NCBI GenBank assembly: GCA_002707785.1 | Contig: PANW01000029.1 | Coordinates: 103,944 to 154,100 of the forward strand | DNA length: 50,157 nucleotides | Direction: 5' to 3' | From: Cellvibrionaceae bacterium | Lineage (GTDB): Bacteria > Pseudomonadota > Gammaproteobacteria > Pseudomonadales > Cellvibrionaceae | Part shown: one piece after another, positions 1 through 9,136 of the stretch | Position numbering within the stretch: position 1 is the first letter of the stretch | Layout: every line of letters begins with the position of its first letter | Notes under the pieces: model-generated | Database searches by the model: none | What the model was told of the DNA's origin: nothing | The model's input: the letters and a program-made list of their open reading frames with translations, nothing else | Program-made: the position numbers and the translations under genes

Positions 1-479
1 TGCTGGATCTGGATATAGAGTGGCACTTTATCGGCCCCATTCAGTCCAATAAAACTCGCCTCATTGCTGAAAACTTTGACTGGGTTCACAGTGTTGATCG
101 CCTCAAAATTGCCCAGCGACTCAACGACCAGCGGCCGTCAGGGATGGCCCCTATTAATATTTGTCTGCAGGTCAATTTGGATCGAGAAGCATCCAAAGCG
201 GGCGTTTCTCTAGCCGAAGTGCCGGCACTGGTTGAAAGTGTCAGTGGCCTCCCCCATATCTGTGTGCGAGGGTTGATGGCCATTCCCGCACCGCGAGACA
301 AGCGCGCCGAGCAGCAACAGGCACTACAGCCGTTGGCCGATGTCTTGTCTCATCTGCAGCCTCAGTACCCTCAGCTCGATACTTTATCGATGGGGATGTC
401 GAAAGATCTAGAAGCGGCGATTGCCGCCGGCTCGACGATGGTCAGAGTGGGAACCGATATTTTTGGGGCGCGATCATAG
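1..479 (+). CDS. yggS: PLP homeostasis protein YggS/PLPBP, 5' end missing
   Basis: The reading frame is open from base 3 to the TAG at 477-479, so only the C-terminal part (about 158 residues) of a usual 225-235 residue protein lies in the window. The visible part contains WHFIGPIQSNK, the NLDREASKAGV stretch, a GLMAIP motif and the end motif SMGMSKDLEAAIAAGSTMVRVG, all typical of the YggS/PROSC fold. The family binds pyridoxal phosphate without known catalysis and balances cytosolic PLP. It lies 38 bp upstream of proC, the order seen in Pseudomonas. The identification is secure; the N-terminus, with the PLP-lysine, is outside the window. Confidence 0.95.
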   Translation, partial: LDLDIEWHFIGPIQSNKTRLIAENFDWVHSVDRLKIAQRLNDQRPSGMAPINICLQVNLDREASKAGVSLAEVPALVESVSGLPHICVRGLMAIPAPRDKRAEQQQALQPLADVLSHLQPQYPQLDTLSMGMSKDLEAAIAAGSTMVRVGTDIFGARS

Positions 480-517
480 AGTGGTCGCGCCTGTTGATTA
501 ATGATTAGGAAATACAT

Positions 518-1342
518 GTGACTCAGGCAAAAATTACCTTTATTGGAGCTGGCAACATGGCCAGCAGCATTGTGGGCGGCCTCGTGAAAAAGGGATTTGC
601 GGCCGATTCCATCACGGCTACAGACCCCTACCAGCCGAGCTTGGACAAGCTGCAGCAAGAGTTTGGCGTGGCCATCAGTGGGGATAATGGTGCCGCGGCG
701 AAGTCTGCCGACGTGATTGTGTTGGCCATCAAGCCCCAAGTGATGGAGCAGGTGTGTCGCGATCTGTCTCCGTATTTAGCACATAAGCCGATGATCGTTT
801 CCATCGCCGCGGGTATTGATATCGACAGCCTCGACGCTTGGCTGAGTAATGATCTGGCCATCGTGCGCTGTATGCCTAACACCCCATCGCTGGTACAAAC
901 GGGTGCCAGTGGCCTCTACGCTAATGATGTCACCAGCGATGAGCAAAAACAGCTGGCACATCAAATTTTGGAAGCCGTAGGCATTGTCCAGTGGCTGCAG
1001 TCGGAAGCGCTCATTGATCCCGTGACTGCCGTATCGGGCAGTGGCCCAGCGTATTTTTTCCTGTTTATGGAAGCTATGATTGATGCGGGCATTGCGCAAG
1101 GGTTGAGCCGCGAAAACGCCACTGAACTGACGCTGCAAACGGCGCTTGGAGCGGCTAAGTTAGCTCAGGGGAGCGATGTCGATGTGGCGGAACTGCGCCG
1201 CCGCGTAACATCGCCCAATGGCACCACCGAACAGGCGGTGTTGTCGTTTGAGCAGCAAGGCCTACGCGAGACGGTCGCCAACGCCATGAAAGCCTGCGCC
1301 GATCGCTCGGTTGAGATGGCCAAAGAGTTGGGCGCGAGCTAG
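518..1342 (+). CDS. proC: Pyrroline-5-carboxylate reductase
   Basis: 274 residues, the normal length. It catalyses the NAD(P)H-dependent last step of proline synthesis, reducing pyrroline-5-carboxylate in the cytosol. The Rossmann nucleotide-binding motif GAGNMA is at residues 10-15. The C-terminal half has the family motif AVSGSGPAYFF and VTSPNGTTEQAV, which form the substrate site and dimer core. The start is GTG at 518, preceded by TTAGGA at about 8 nt; an overlapping ATG two bases upstream runs straight into TGA. It follows yggS closely and is probably co-transcribed with it and with yggT 87 bp downstream. Confidence 0.97.
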   Translation: MTQAKITFIGAGNMASSIVGGLVKKGFAADSITATDPYQPSLDKLQQEFGVAISGDNGAAAKSADVIVLAIKPQVMEQVCRDLSPYLAHKPMIVSIAAGIDIDSLDAWLSNDLAIVRCMPNTPSLVQTGASGLYANDVTSDEQKQLAHQILEAVGIVQWLQSEALIDPVTAVSGSGPAYFFLFMEAMIDAGIAQGLSRENATELTLQTALGAAKLAQGSDVDVAELRRRVTSPNGTTEQAVLSFEQQGLRETVANAMKACADRSVEMAKELGAS

Positions 1343-1429
1343 GGGCATACCCGTTGCACGATTGGTATGAGTAGGCAGGCAAGACCGGATTGAACTCAGA
1401 GTTTACTAGCGAAAATTTAGGAGAAAAGC

Positions 1430-2026
1430 ATGGGGCCGTTGCAGGAAATAGGACTTTTGGTGTTGCAAACACTGGGATCGCTGTATCTGTTGATCGTAAT
1501 GTTGCGGGTGTTGTTACAGGTGGCGCGAGCCGATTTCTACAATCCACTGTCGCAATTCATTGTTAAGGCCACCAATCCAGTGGTAATCCCTGTGCGCAGG
1601 GCAGTACCCGGTGTAATGGGCGTCGATTTGGCGTCGATTTTAATCGCCATAGCACTTCTCTTTGGTTTGATCGAGTTAGGTGCGCTGCTGTTGCAGGGGC
1701 AAATAGTGAATCCTCTATTTGCGCTCTTCTGGTCACTGATTGGTTGTGTCGGTCTGGTAGCCAATATCTATTTTTACGGTCTAATTATCATGATAATTGC
1801 CAGCTGGATTGCCCCTCAAAGCAACAATCCGGCGCTAATGCTGGTGCATCAGTTGATTGAGCCGGCGATTGGCCCCTTTAGAAAGCTAATGCCGGACATG
1901 GGCGGTATTGATATCAGCCCGCTGTTTGCTCTGCTCAGTTTGCAGGTGGTGTTTATTCTTATTGCCTACGCGGCCAACTATTTCCAAATGGCGGCTTTTG
2001 CCCGTCGTCTGGTGTTGGGTATCTGA
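1430..2026 (+). CDS. yggT: YggT family integral membrane protein
   Basis: 198 residues made of two tandem YGGT units. Hydrophobic segments lie near residues 8-30, 64-90, 98-128 and 158-185. The conserved pattern of an Arg-Val-Leu-Leu-Gln segment followed by FYNPLSQFIVKATNPVVIPVR appears in the first unit. The second unit has a similar LVHQLIEPAIGPFRKLMP stretch. The exact role is unknown; homologues are linked to osmotic or ion stress and, in plants and cyanobacteria, to cytochrome or nucleoid assembly. A strong AGGAG ribosome site precedes the ATG. The yggS-proC-yggT order is conserved in Pseudomonas. Confidence 0.93.
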   Translation: MGPLQEIGLLVLQTLGSLYLLIVMLRVLLQVARADFYNPLSQFIVKATNPVVIPVRRAVPGVMGVDLASILIAIALLFGLIELGALLLQGQIVNPLFALFWSLIGCVGLVANIYFYGLIIMIIASWIAPQSNNPALMLVHQLIEPAIGPFRKLMPDMGGIDISPLFALLSLQVVFILIAYAANYFQMAAFARRLVLGI

Positions 2027-2106
2027 CATTTCTTGTACAGAGTCGGTCTATAGCGACTGGCTCTATACCGCTGTCAGCTCTGTGAAGACTGAGTCTCAAG
2101 ATTTCC

Positions 2107-2126
2107 GCCCCCCTCTGCCCCCCTCT
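2107..2126 (+). repeat. Tandem duplicate of a 10-bp C-rich unit
   Basis: The unit GCCCCCCTCT occurs twice in perfect tandem between yggT and the dynamin-like gene, followed by TCCC. The opposite strand therefore carries GGG and two G6 runs in about 25 bases. Nothing coding is supported here. It could be a slippage-prone tract or a G-rich structure ahead of the gene at 2273. Confidence 0.8.
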
Positions 2127-2272
2127 TCCCTCGCGACGGTAATTCGGTTTTAATGACCGTCGACCAAAATTTGACAATAACGAGTTTGCTCATCAGCGGA
2201 TTGATTCCCTGAATCAAAAAACACGGCTGAAGAAGGTAGAAAGCAGACAGTGAACACAAGGTTTGAAAAGGG

Positions 2273-4285
2273 ATGGACGTAAAATCGTTTTATCGCCAAA
2301 TGGCGGATTACGCCCGCTGGAAAGAGTCGCTGAGTGTGCAGCTGCGCCAGTGCCAGCAGTGGTTTGATCAATACCAGTCGCAGAGTAAAGCCGCCAGCCA
2401 CTGTCTGCAGCAAGCGCTGTCTCTGCTAGACAATGATCATTTCACCGTTGCTTGTGTGGGGGAATTCTCTCGCGGCAAGACCGAGTTGATTAACGCCTTG
2501 CTCTTCACTGAATACGGTAAGCGGCTGTTGCCCTCCAAGCCTGGACGCACCACCATGTGCCCAACGGAGATCTTCTACGATCCCGACAACCAACCCGGTT
2601 GCGTGCGTCTGCTGCCGATTGAAACTCGTCGCACCACCACTAGCCTGAATAATTTCAAGCGCATACCCAAGAACTGGGTGTCGATTAATTTCGATATTAA
2701 AGACCCGCTCTCCATTGATCGGGCCATGAATCATATTTCCGAGGTCAAGCGTGTCTCGGCCGCCGATGCCAAAGCCATGGGCTTTGATCCGCAACAGCTG
2801 ACGACCAGTGAAGACGGTCGCATCGAAGTGCCCGCTTGGCGACACGCGTTGGTTAATCTCAAACACCCGATATTGGAGCGCGGCCTGCGCATCCTAGATA
2901 CCCCCGGTTTGAATGCCTTGGGCAATGAACCCGAATTGACGTTGAGTACTCTGCAACAGGCCGACGCCGTGGTGTTCCTACTGGCCGCAGATGCTGGCTT
3001 GAGTTACACCGATGTGAGTATTTGGCAGGATCACTTGAAGGATTTGCGCAGTAATCGCTCCTCTCAAGGCAATACCATTGCTCTGCTCAATAAAGTCGAT
3101 ACCTTGTGGGATGATCTTACCGATAGCGCTGAAATCGAGGCCAATATTCACGCGGTGCGAGAATCGACTGCGCGGCTGTTGGCTCAGCCCATGGAGCATG
3201 TGGTGGCCATCTCCGCCAAGCAGGGGCTGTTGGCACGTGCCGCTCACGATACTCAGCTATTGCGACGCAGTAATTTACCCGAATTGGAATCGCTATTGGC
3301 GCAGCAACTGGTTCAAAATCAGCAGTGTTTAACCAGTCAGCGTATTATTGCCGATGCTATCAACATCATGCAGAGCACACGCAAAAAGCTCAAAGAACAG
3401 ATGTATCAAGCGGATACTGAGCTGGAGAGCTTGCAACAACAGCTGGACAAGCCCGAGGCGTTTCAAGCAGTGGTCAAAAAACTGCGTGACGAAATCCGAC
3501 AGCGTCATCAGCGCTATCATCGTCAATCCTTGGACTTACGTTCGTCTCAACGTCTAATCGATGCCCATGCCAATCAACTGCAAACCCCTCTGGCTGCGGT
3601 GCAGTTAGAAGGGTTGATTAGTACGACTCACCAACAGATGGTAAAAAGCTGGTCCTTTATCGGTTTGGGCAAAGCCATTGAGGCGTTCTTTTTGCAATTG
3701 CGGACTCGCTTTGATCGTATTGATGATGAGGTCAAAGCTGCCAATGCCACCTTGATGGATATCTATCAACGCGCTCGCCATCACGATTGCTCTCAAGTGG
3801 ATGCCAATAATCACTGTTTGCAGATTCGCAGTCATCGCCAGCGCTTGGAGCAGTTGGAGCGTCAGGCGCAGCAGTTTAGGCGCTCCATGGGCAACATTTT
3901 CAACCTCAAGCAGCGAGTGATTGGTCGTTTCATCAATTCGCTGGTACAGGAAGTGCGTTTACTCAATGGTCGTTTGCAAGAAGATTTGAGCGCTTGGGCG
4001 AAAGAGGCGCTGGCGCCCATGAGCCACCAAACCCATTACCAAAAAGCACTGCTAGAGAAGCAGATGCTGCGCATCACCAATCTCAACCAACAACAGGACA
4101 GTCGTCAAAACCGCTTACAAGAATTGCGCGGGGACATTGCCGAGCAAGAGGCGGCGCTGTTTGCACTGGATCAGATTCTGGGGTCGGTACAGATAGGTGC
4201 GCCGGCGCTGCGGCACATGGAATATCAGTCGGAACCTAGCTTTGCTCAGTTTGAGGATACGGTAGAGATACAAAGTCCCGTTTGA
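2273..4285 (+). CDS. Dynamin-like large GTPase
   Basis: 670 residues. The GTPase motifs are complete: G1 GEFSRGKT at 63-70, G2 threonines in TTMCPTE near 93-98, G3 DTPG at 209-212 and G4 NKVD at 273-276. After the G domain there are long helical, glutamine- and leucine-rich stretches (residues about 355-430 and 500-620), as in the stalk of bacterial dynamin-like proteins. A more hydrophobic segment (WSFIGLGKAIEAFFLQL, about residue 460) could be a membrane-contacting tip. Such proteins remodel or repair membranes, or act in phage defence; which applies here cannot be told. It stands alone rather than as the tandem pair seen in some bacteria, between yggT and metX. The ATG follows AAAAGGG directly, with another AAGG 11 nt upstream. 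Confidence 0.88.
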   Translation: MDVKSFYRQMADYARWKESLSVQLRQCQQWFDQYQSQSKAASHCLQQALSLLDNDHFTVACVGEFSRGKTELINALLFTEYGKRLLPSKPGRTTMCPTEIFYDPDNQPGCVRLLPIETRRTTTSLNNFKRIPKNWVSINFDIKDPLSIDRAMNHISEVKRVSAADAKAMGFDPQQLTTSEDGRIEVPAWRHALVNLKHPILERGLRILDTPGLNALGNEPELTLSTLQQADAVVFLLAADAGLSYTDVSIWQDHLKDLRSNRSSQGNTIALLNKVDTLWDDLTDSAEIEANIHAVRESTARLLAQPMEHVVAISAKQGLLARAAHDTQLLRRSNLPELESLLAQQLVQNQQCLTSQRIIADAINIMQSTRKKLKEQMYQADTELESLQQQLDKPEAFQAVVKKLRDEIRQRHQRYHRQSLDLRSSQRLIDAHANQLQTPLAAVQLEGLISTTHQQMVKSWSFIGLGKAIEAFFLQLRTRFDRIDDEVKAANATLMDIYQRARHHDCSQVDANNHCLQIRSHRQRLEQLERQAQQFRRSMGNIFNLKQRVIGRFINSLVQEVRLLNGRLQEDLSAWAKEALAPMSHQTHYQKALLEKQMLRITNLNQQQDSRQNRLQELRGDIAEQEAALFALDQILGSVQIGAPALRHMEYQSEPSFAQFEDTVEIQSPV

Positions 4286-4444
4286 ATCAGTGCGTCATCA
4301 AGCGTGAACGATTTAGGGTTTGTGCCTGAATCGTCGGTGGCGCTTGCAGGAGCCGGATTGCATCCTTAGACTGGCGCTTTTTGGGGATGATTCGACTCAG
4401 ATGATCTATCGAGTCAGCCCAGTCTTATAATCACAGAATCCACT

Positions 4445-5593
4445 ATGCCCAAAACCTTTGCTCAAGACTCGGTCGGACTGGTTAGCCCGCAAACTCTACA
4501 CTTCGATCAGCCGCTGGAGCTGGCTTCGGGTCGGTGTCTCGACAGCTATGATTTGGTCATAGAAACCTATGGCCAGCTCAACAGCGATGCTTCCAATGCC
4601 GTACTGATTTGCCACGCTCTATCTGGCCATCATCACGCTGCGGGTTATCACAGTGAAGACGATCGTAAACCCGGTTGGTGGGATGCTTACATTGGTCCGG
4701 GTAAACCGATCGATACCAATCGGTTTTTTGTGGTGTCGCTGAACAATCTCGGCGGTTGTCACGGCTCTACCGGGCCTGTGTCTATTAATCCCGCCACGGG
4801 AAAACCTTGGGGTAAAGACTTTCCCAAACTGCGAGTGCGCGATTGGGTTAACTCCCAAGCGCGACTGGCCGATCGTTTGGGCATTGAGCAATGGGCGGCG
4901 GTCATCGGCGGCAGCTTGGGTGGTATGCAGGCCATGCGTTGGGCGCTGGAATACCCAAATCGTCTGCGCCATTGTGTGGTCATTGCCTCAGCGATGAAGC
5001 TCACCGCTCAAAATATTGCTTTCAATGAAACCGCGCGACAGGCCATTTGCGCGGATCCAGATTTCCGCGATGGCGACTATCTGGCCGCTGAGGCCTATCC
5101 CAAAGATGGTCTGTCCATCGCGCGTATGATTGGTCACATTACCTACTTGTCCGATGACGGCATGGGGCAAAAATTTGGTCGCGATATTCGCTCGGGCAGT
5201 TTTGAGCGCGGTACCGATGAGCCGGTAGAGTTTCAAATTGAAAGCTATTTGCGCTATCAGGGCAGTGCCTTTTCCGGCAGCTTTGATGCCAATACCTATA
5301 TCCTCATGACCAAAGCGCTGGACTACTTTGATTTGGCTCGAGAGTACGACAATGATCCGGTCAAGGCTTTCAGCGGTGCTCAATGCAAGTTCTTGGTGGT
5401 GTCTTTCACCACCGATTGGCGTTTTGCTCCGGAGCGTTCACGGGAAATCGTCGAAGCTCTAATTGGTGCTGATAAAGCGGTGAGTTATGCCGAAGTGGAA
5501 TCGGAATATGGCCACGATGCCTTTTTGATTCCGATTGATCGCTACTACCAATTATTCACTCAATACATGAACGGTGTGAGCGCAGATCTATGA
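4445..5593 (+). CDS. metX: Homoserine O-acyltransferase MetX
   Basis: 382 residues, normal for the family. It transfers an acyl group (acetyl or succinyl) to L-homoserine in the first committed step of methionine synthesis. It has an alpha/beta hydrolase fold: the nucleophile elbow GGSLGG places Ser157 at the active site, and the catalytic His357 is in GHDAFLIP near the C-terminus. The Asp is probably the one in FTTDWRF. Sequence alone does not settle the acyl donor; some gammaproteobacterial MetX enzymes use succinyl-CoA. The TGA stop overlaps the ATG of metW (ATGA), so the pair is translationally coupled. No methionine riboswitch is visible upstream. Confidence 0.96.
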   Translation: MPKTFAQDSVGLVSPQTLHFDQPLELASGRCLDSYDLVIETYGQLNSDASNAVLICHALSGHHHAAGYHSEDDRKPGWWDAYIGPGKPIDTNRFFVVSLNNLGGCHGSTGPVSINPATGKPWGKDFPKLRVRDWVNSQARLADRLGIEQWAAVIGGSLGGMQAMRWALEYPNRLRHCVVIASAMKLTAQNIAFNETARQAICADPDFRDGDYLAAEAYPKDGLSIARMIGHITYLSDDGMGQKFGRDIRSGSFERGTDEPVEFQIESYLRYQGSAFSGSFDANTYILMTKALDYFDLAREYDNDPVKAFSGAQCKFLVVSFTTDWRFAPERSREIVEALIGADKAVSYAEVESEYGHDAFLIPIDRYYQLFTQYMNGVSADL

Positions 5594-6228
5594 CACAGGC
5601 ACCTGTACAAAATTCATTAATGGCCACAGAGTTGCGCACGGATCTGGATATTATTCAGGCGTGGATTAAGCCCGATAGCCGTGTGTTAGATCTCGGTTGT
5701 GGCGACGGCAGCCTGCTGCAAAATTTACGCGACAATAAGCAGGTCAATGGTTACGGTCTGGAGATTGATCCACAGCAGATCACGACCTGTATCGGCAAAG
5801 GGTTGAATGTTATTGATCAGAACCTAGATCAAGGTCTGCACAATTTTGGCGACCACAGTTTTGATAGTGTGGTGATGACTCAGGCATTGCAGACCATGCA
5901 CGCGCCGGATCAGGTGTTGCTGGAAATGCTGCGAGTGGGGAAAGAGTGCATCGTGACCTTTCCCAACTTTGGCCATTGGAAAGCACGTTGGCATTTGGTC
6001 GTGAATGGTCGTATGCCAGTGTCGGATCTTCTGCCCTACCAATGGTACGACACGCCTAATATTCATTTCTGTACTTTCAAAGATTTTGAATATCTCTGTC
6101 GTGAGCTGGATATTCATATTATCCGACGCCAAGTGGTTGCCGAAACACCGGTCGGTCGTCTGTTGAAAGATGTTCGTCCCAACCTGTTTGGTGATACCGC
6201 CATTTATCATCTGCGCAAGCGCGCGTAA
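5590..6228 (+). CDS. metW: Methionine biosynthesis protein MetW
   Basis: 212 residues with a class I methyltransferase fold. The SAM-binding motif VLDLGCGDG is at residues 32-40. The [13 protein letters not shown] and [13 protein letters not shown] stretches are characteristic of MetW. The protein works with MetX in methionine synthesis and is thought to enable or stabilise it; its own substrate is not established. The first ATG overlaps the metX stop; a second in-frame ATG at 5620 ([10 protein letters not shown]) is where many homologues begin, so the true start could be ten codons later. The metX-metW pair is conserved across Pseudomonas-type genomes. Confidence 0.95.
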   Translation: MTQAPVQNSLMATELRTDLDIIQAWIKPDSRVLDLGCGDGSLLQNLRDNKQVNGYGLEIDPQQITTCIGKGLNVIDQNLDQGLHNFGDHSFDSVVMTQALQTMHAPDQVLLEMLRVGKECIVTFPNFGHWKARWHLVVNGRMPVSDLLPYQWYDTPNIHFCTFKDFEYLCRELDIHIIRRQVVAETPVGRLLKDVRPNLFGDTAIYHLRKRA

Positions 6229-6258
6229 GCTCGACACATTGACAGAGACTTTCTCTTT

Positions 6259-6291
6259 GCCCGAATCAGCGAACCATTTTCGTTGTCGGGC
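6259..6291 (+). terminator. Probable transcription terminator after metW
   Basis: GCCCGA and TCGGGC flank an inner near-complementary CAGCGAA/TTCGTTG pair, giving a stem of about 13 bp with one bulge. The following TTCT is only weakly T-rich, so this is a likely but not ideal intrinsic terminator. Confidence 0.55.
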
Positions 6292-6480
6292 TTCTAACTA
6301 TTGATGGGCCAACCAGCTAAAATACGTTAGCTGTATTGAAGTTTCTTTTGCATAAATAGCAATTGAAATTATAGGCAGCGGCCTTACAACTATGGCTTTT
6401 AACGACTCATACCGCTTAAGGTTGATACAACTTAAGACCCACACAATTTAAGATCTAGACAAAGCGCAAAGGGTGTCACT

Positions 6481-6936
6481 ATGAATGGATCAATGTTTCG
6501 TCAGATATCACAACTTCTGCTGTTGGTTTGCATGACCTCTCCTCTGGCTGCTTGGGCAGCGGGTGAGCCTTTCACCAAGTTTGGTGACTACACGGTTGTC
6601 CACACGGTATTTACCAGTGATTTTATACCGCCTAAAGTTGCCAAGGCCTACAACCTAGTGCGCGCTAAAGATCGTGCGTTGGTCAATGTATCCATTGTGA
6701 AAAACAATGCCGGTGATGATATGCGCGGACTCGCCGCAGAAGTGTCGGGCACGGTTGTCAATTTAATGCAGCAGCAAAAAACGCTCGAGTTCATCGAGAT
6801 TAATGAATCAGATGCGGTCTATTACTTGGCGCCCCTGCGCATTCATCACGAAGAAGTGCTGCACTTTAATCTAACGTTGGAACACGACGGCAAGCAATAC
6901 GACGTGAAATTCACCAAAAAGCTCTATATTGACTAA
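6481..6936 (+). CDS. DUF4426 family exported protein
   Basis: 151 residues with a clear signal peptide: a hydrophobic core at residues 10-20 and a probable cleavage after AWA near residue 26. The mature part has FGDYTVVHTVFTSDFIPP and LVRAKDRALVNVSI, which match the DUF4426 family. No enzymatic motif is evident and the function is unknown. The position between metW and rdgB matches PA0388 in Pseudomonas aeruginosa, where the same neighbours occur. A 250-bp gap and a hairpin separate it from metW, so it may have its own promoter. Confidence 0.88.
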   Translation: MNGSMFRQISQLLLLVCMTSPLAAWAAGEPFTKFGDYTVVHTVFTSDFIPPKVAKAYNLVRAKDRALVNVSIVKNNAGDDMRGLAAEVSGTVVNLMQQQKTLEFIEINESDAVYYLAPLRIHHEEVLHFNLTLEHDGKQYDVKFTKKLYID

Positions 6937-7035
6937 TTACAGCTTGAGGGGTGATGCCACCCTGCAGGCTGCGCTAGATGAATCTTGATCGCCTGCTCGT
7001 AAACCGAGTCGGCACAAACGAGTAATGATAATCCT

Positions 7036-7656
7036 ATGGCACACTCTCCTCAGCAGCGCATCGTATTGGCCAGCGGCAACGCTGGAAAGCTAAACGAATT
7101 TCGTCAGCTTTTGTCTGGCGTTGGTTTTGAGGTGGTGCCGCAATCGGAATTCGATGTCACCGACGCTGAAGAGACCGGTCTGAGTTTTGTCGAAAATGCC
7201 ATTATCAAGGCTCGTCACGCCTGTCAGCTGACGGGCTTGCCCGCTATCGCTGACGACTCAGGGTTGGAGGTCGATGCGCTTCTGGGACAGCCGGGCATCT
7301 ATTCATCTCGTTTTGCTGGTGTCGATGGCGACGGTAAAGATGCGGCCAATAATCAAAAGTTGCTCAACAGTCTCGAAGGCCTCTCCCAACAAGAGCGCAG
7401 TGCGCGCTTTCAGTGTGTGTTGGTGTATATGCGTCACGCCGACGATCCCACGCCGGTGATCTGTCAGGGTAGCTGGGAAGGCTTGATCTTGCATCAACCC
7501 GAGGGTGACGGGGGCTTTGGCTATGACCCACTGTTCTTTGTCCCCGAAAAGGGCTGCGCTGCGGCTTTGCTAGAAAAAGCAGAAAAGAATGCCATCAGTC
7601 ACCGCGGCCAAGCGCTGCAACTCCTCCTGCAGCAATTGCAGTCTGGCGACAGCTGA
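7036..7656 (+). CDS. rdgB: Non-canonical purine NTP pyrophosphatase (RdgB/HAM1)
   Basis: 206 residues. It hydrolyses ITP, dITP and XTP to monophosphates and so keeps deaminated purines out of nucleic acids. The nucleotide-binding motif SGNAGK is at residues 13-18, the catalytic acidic motif ADDSG at about 72-76, and the GFGYDPLF motif near residue 160, followed by the SHRGQAL base-recognition end. All key motifs of the HAM1 family are intact. It precedes hemW by 46 bp, as in Pseudomonas and E. coli, and is probably in one transcript with it. Confidence 0.97.
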   Translation: MAHSPQQRIVLASGNAGKLNEFRQLLSGVGFEVVPQSEFDVTDAEETGLSFVENAIIKARHACQLTGLPAIADDSGLEVDALLGQPGIYSSRFAGVDGDGKDAANNQKLLNSLEGLSQQERSARFQCVLVYMRHADDPTPVICQGSWEGLILHQPEGDGGFGYDPLFFVPEKGCAAALLEKAEKNAISHRGQALQLLLQQLQSGDS

Positions 7657-7702
7657 TGTCGATTTATAGTTGCCCTCTCTGGCGTTATCTGGCGGTTAAT
7701 CC

Positions 7703-8848
7703 ATGAGCTCATTGCAGTTGCCGCCGCTATCACTCTATCTTCATATTCCTTGGTGTGTTCGTAAGTGTCCCTATTGTGACTTTAATTCCCACAAGGCCAG
7801 CCCTGAACTGCCTGAGAACAACTATGTTGAAGCGGTCATCGCGGATTTGTTAGAGAGTTTGGATCTTCTGCAAGGGCGCCGACTCGAGAGTATATTTATC
7901 GGTGGTGGCACGCCTAGCTTGTTTCGTCCTAAGGCCATTGATCAACTACTGACGGCCGCAGAAAAACACATTGGTTTCAGCGACAATATAGAAATCACCA
8001 TGGAGGCCAACCCAGGCACCTTCGAGCAGGATAAGTTCGTCGGTTTTCGTCAAGCGGGTGTGAATCGTTTATCGATTGGAATTCAGAGTTTTTCCGATTT
8101 GCATTTGCAGCAATTGGGGCGGATTCACGGTGGCGATGAGGCTCGCAAAGCAGTGGCGATGGCGCGCACGGCGGGTTTCGACAATCTCAACCTGGATTTA
8201 ATGCATGGTCTACCCCAGCAAACGCCTATCGATGCCGAACAAGACTTGAAAATAGCCGTTGAGCTAGGGTCGGAGCATTTGTCGTGGTATCAGTTAACCA
8301 TCGAGCCCAATACTGAGTTCTACAGCCGCCCACCGACATTACCGGTGGATGATCTGTTGGCCGATATTCAAGATCGAGGTGAGGCCCTGTTGTCCGATGC
8401 GGGCTTTCAGCAATACGAGGTCTCTGCCTATGCCCGAAAGGGACTGCGCGCTCGCCACAACCTCAACTATTGGCAGTACGGCGACTACCTCGGGCTGGGT
8501 GCCGGTGCGCACGGCAAGATCACTCAGCCCGAAAAGGGCCAGATCGTGCGCTTGAATAAGACTCGTTTGCCCGAACATTATATGGACACAGAGCGCAGTT
8601 TCACTGCGGCAGAGCGCGTTGTAGAGGCTGACGATCGCGGTTTGGAGTTTATGATGAATGCCCTGCGGTTAGTGGACGGGGTGACACGTGAGACCTTCGA
8701 GCAGCGCTCTGGCTTATTGTGGCCTGATGTGGCGGCAACAGTCGCTGAGCTGCAAGCGCGCAAGCTGTTGACATCAAAAGACGGCGTCATCGCCACGACT
8801 CGACTGGGGCAGCGCTACCTCAATGAGGTTCTAGCCGCTTTTATGTAG
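7703..8848 (+). CDS. hemW: HemW-like radical SAM heme chaperone
   Basis: 381 residues. The radical SAM cluster motif is at Cys18-x3-Cys22-x2-Cys25 followed by DF, which is the HemW form rather than the HemN one. The GGGTPSL SAM-contact motif follows at about residue 70, and the HemN C-terminal domain is present. HemW was long annotated as coproporphyrinogen III oxidase, but characterised members insert heme into respiratory proteins and lack oxidase activity. The same rdgB-hemW order is found in many gammaproteobacteria. No strong ribosome site is visible before the ATG, in keeping with coupling to rdgB. Confidence 0.95.
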   Translation: MSSLQLPPLSLYLHIPWCVRKCPYCDFNSHKASPELPENNYVEAVIADLLESLDLLQGRRLESIFIGGGTPSLFRPKAIDQLLTAAEKHIGFSDNIEITMEANPGTFEQDKFVGFRQAGVNRLSIGIQSFSDLHLQQLGRIHGGDEARKAVAMARTAGFDNLNLDLMHGLPQQTPIDAEQDLKIAVELGSEHLSWYQLTIEPNTEFYSRPPTLPVDDLLADIQDRGEALLSDAGFQQYEVSAYARKGLRARHNLNYWQYGDYLGLGAGAHGKITQPEKGQIVRLNKTRLPEHYMDTERSFTAAERVVEADDRGLEFMMNALRLVDGVTRETFEQRSGLLWPDVAATVAELQARKLLTSKDGVIATTRLGQRYLNEVLAAFM

Positions 8849-9136
8849 ACCGCTATCGCGGATTTCTTTGCTGGTTAATCATAAAGAGCACTTGAACGGA
8901 GCTTGATAAAACACTAGGTTATTAGCAGGCAAACCCCCAAGCCGGCTGCTACACTCTTCTATACGGCTCAAACTGGGGTCGACTGTTGGATTGATCTGGC
9001 ATTGCAGGAAGTTTATCAGGGTTGCTTGGCCGTGCGGGCTAACCTGAATACGCCTTCGCAGCTGCCGATAACGCAGCACGCTCGAATGACTGGCTCGAGG
9101 TTTTAGCAAAAAGGAAATGGCAAGACTGCCCTATTC

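Noticed and set aside
4286..4444. Possible SAM-type riboswitch ahead of metX
   Set aside because: Only a short GACTC/GAGTC pairing is visible; no conserved riboswitch core could be recognised.
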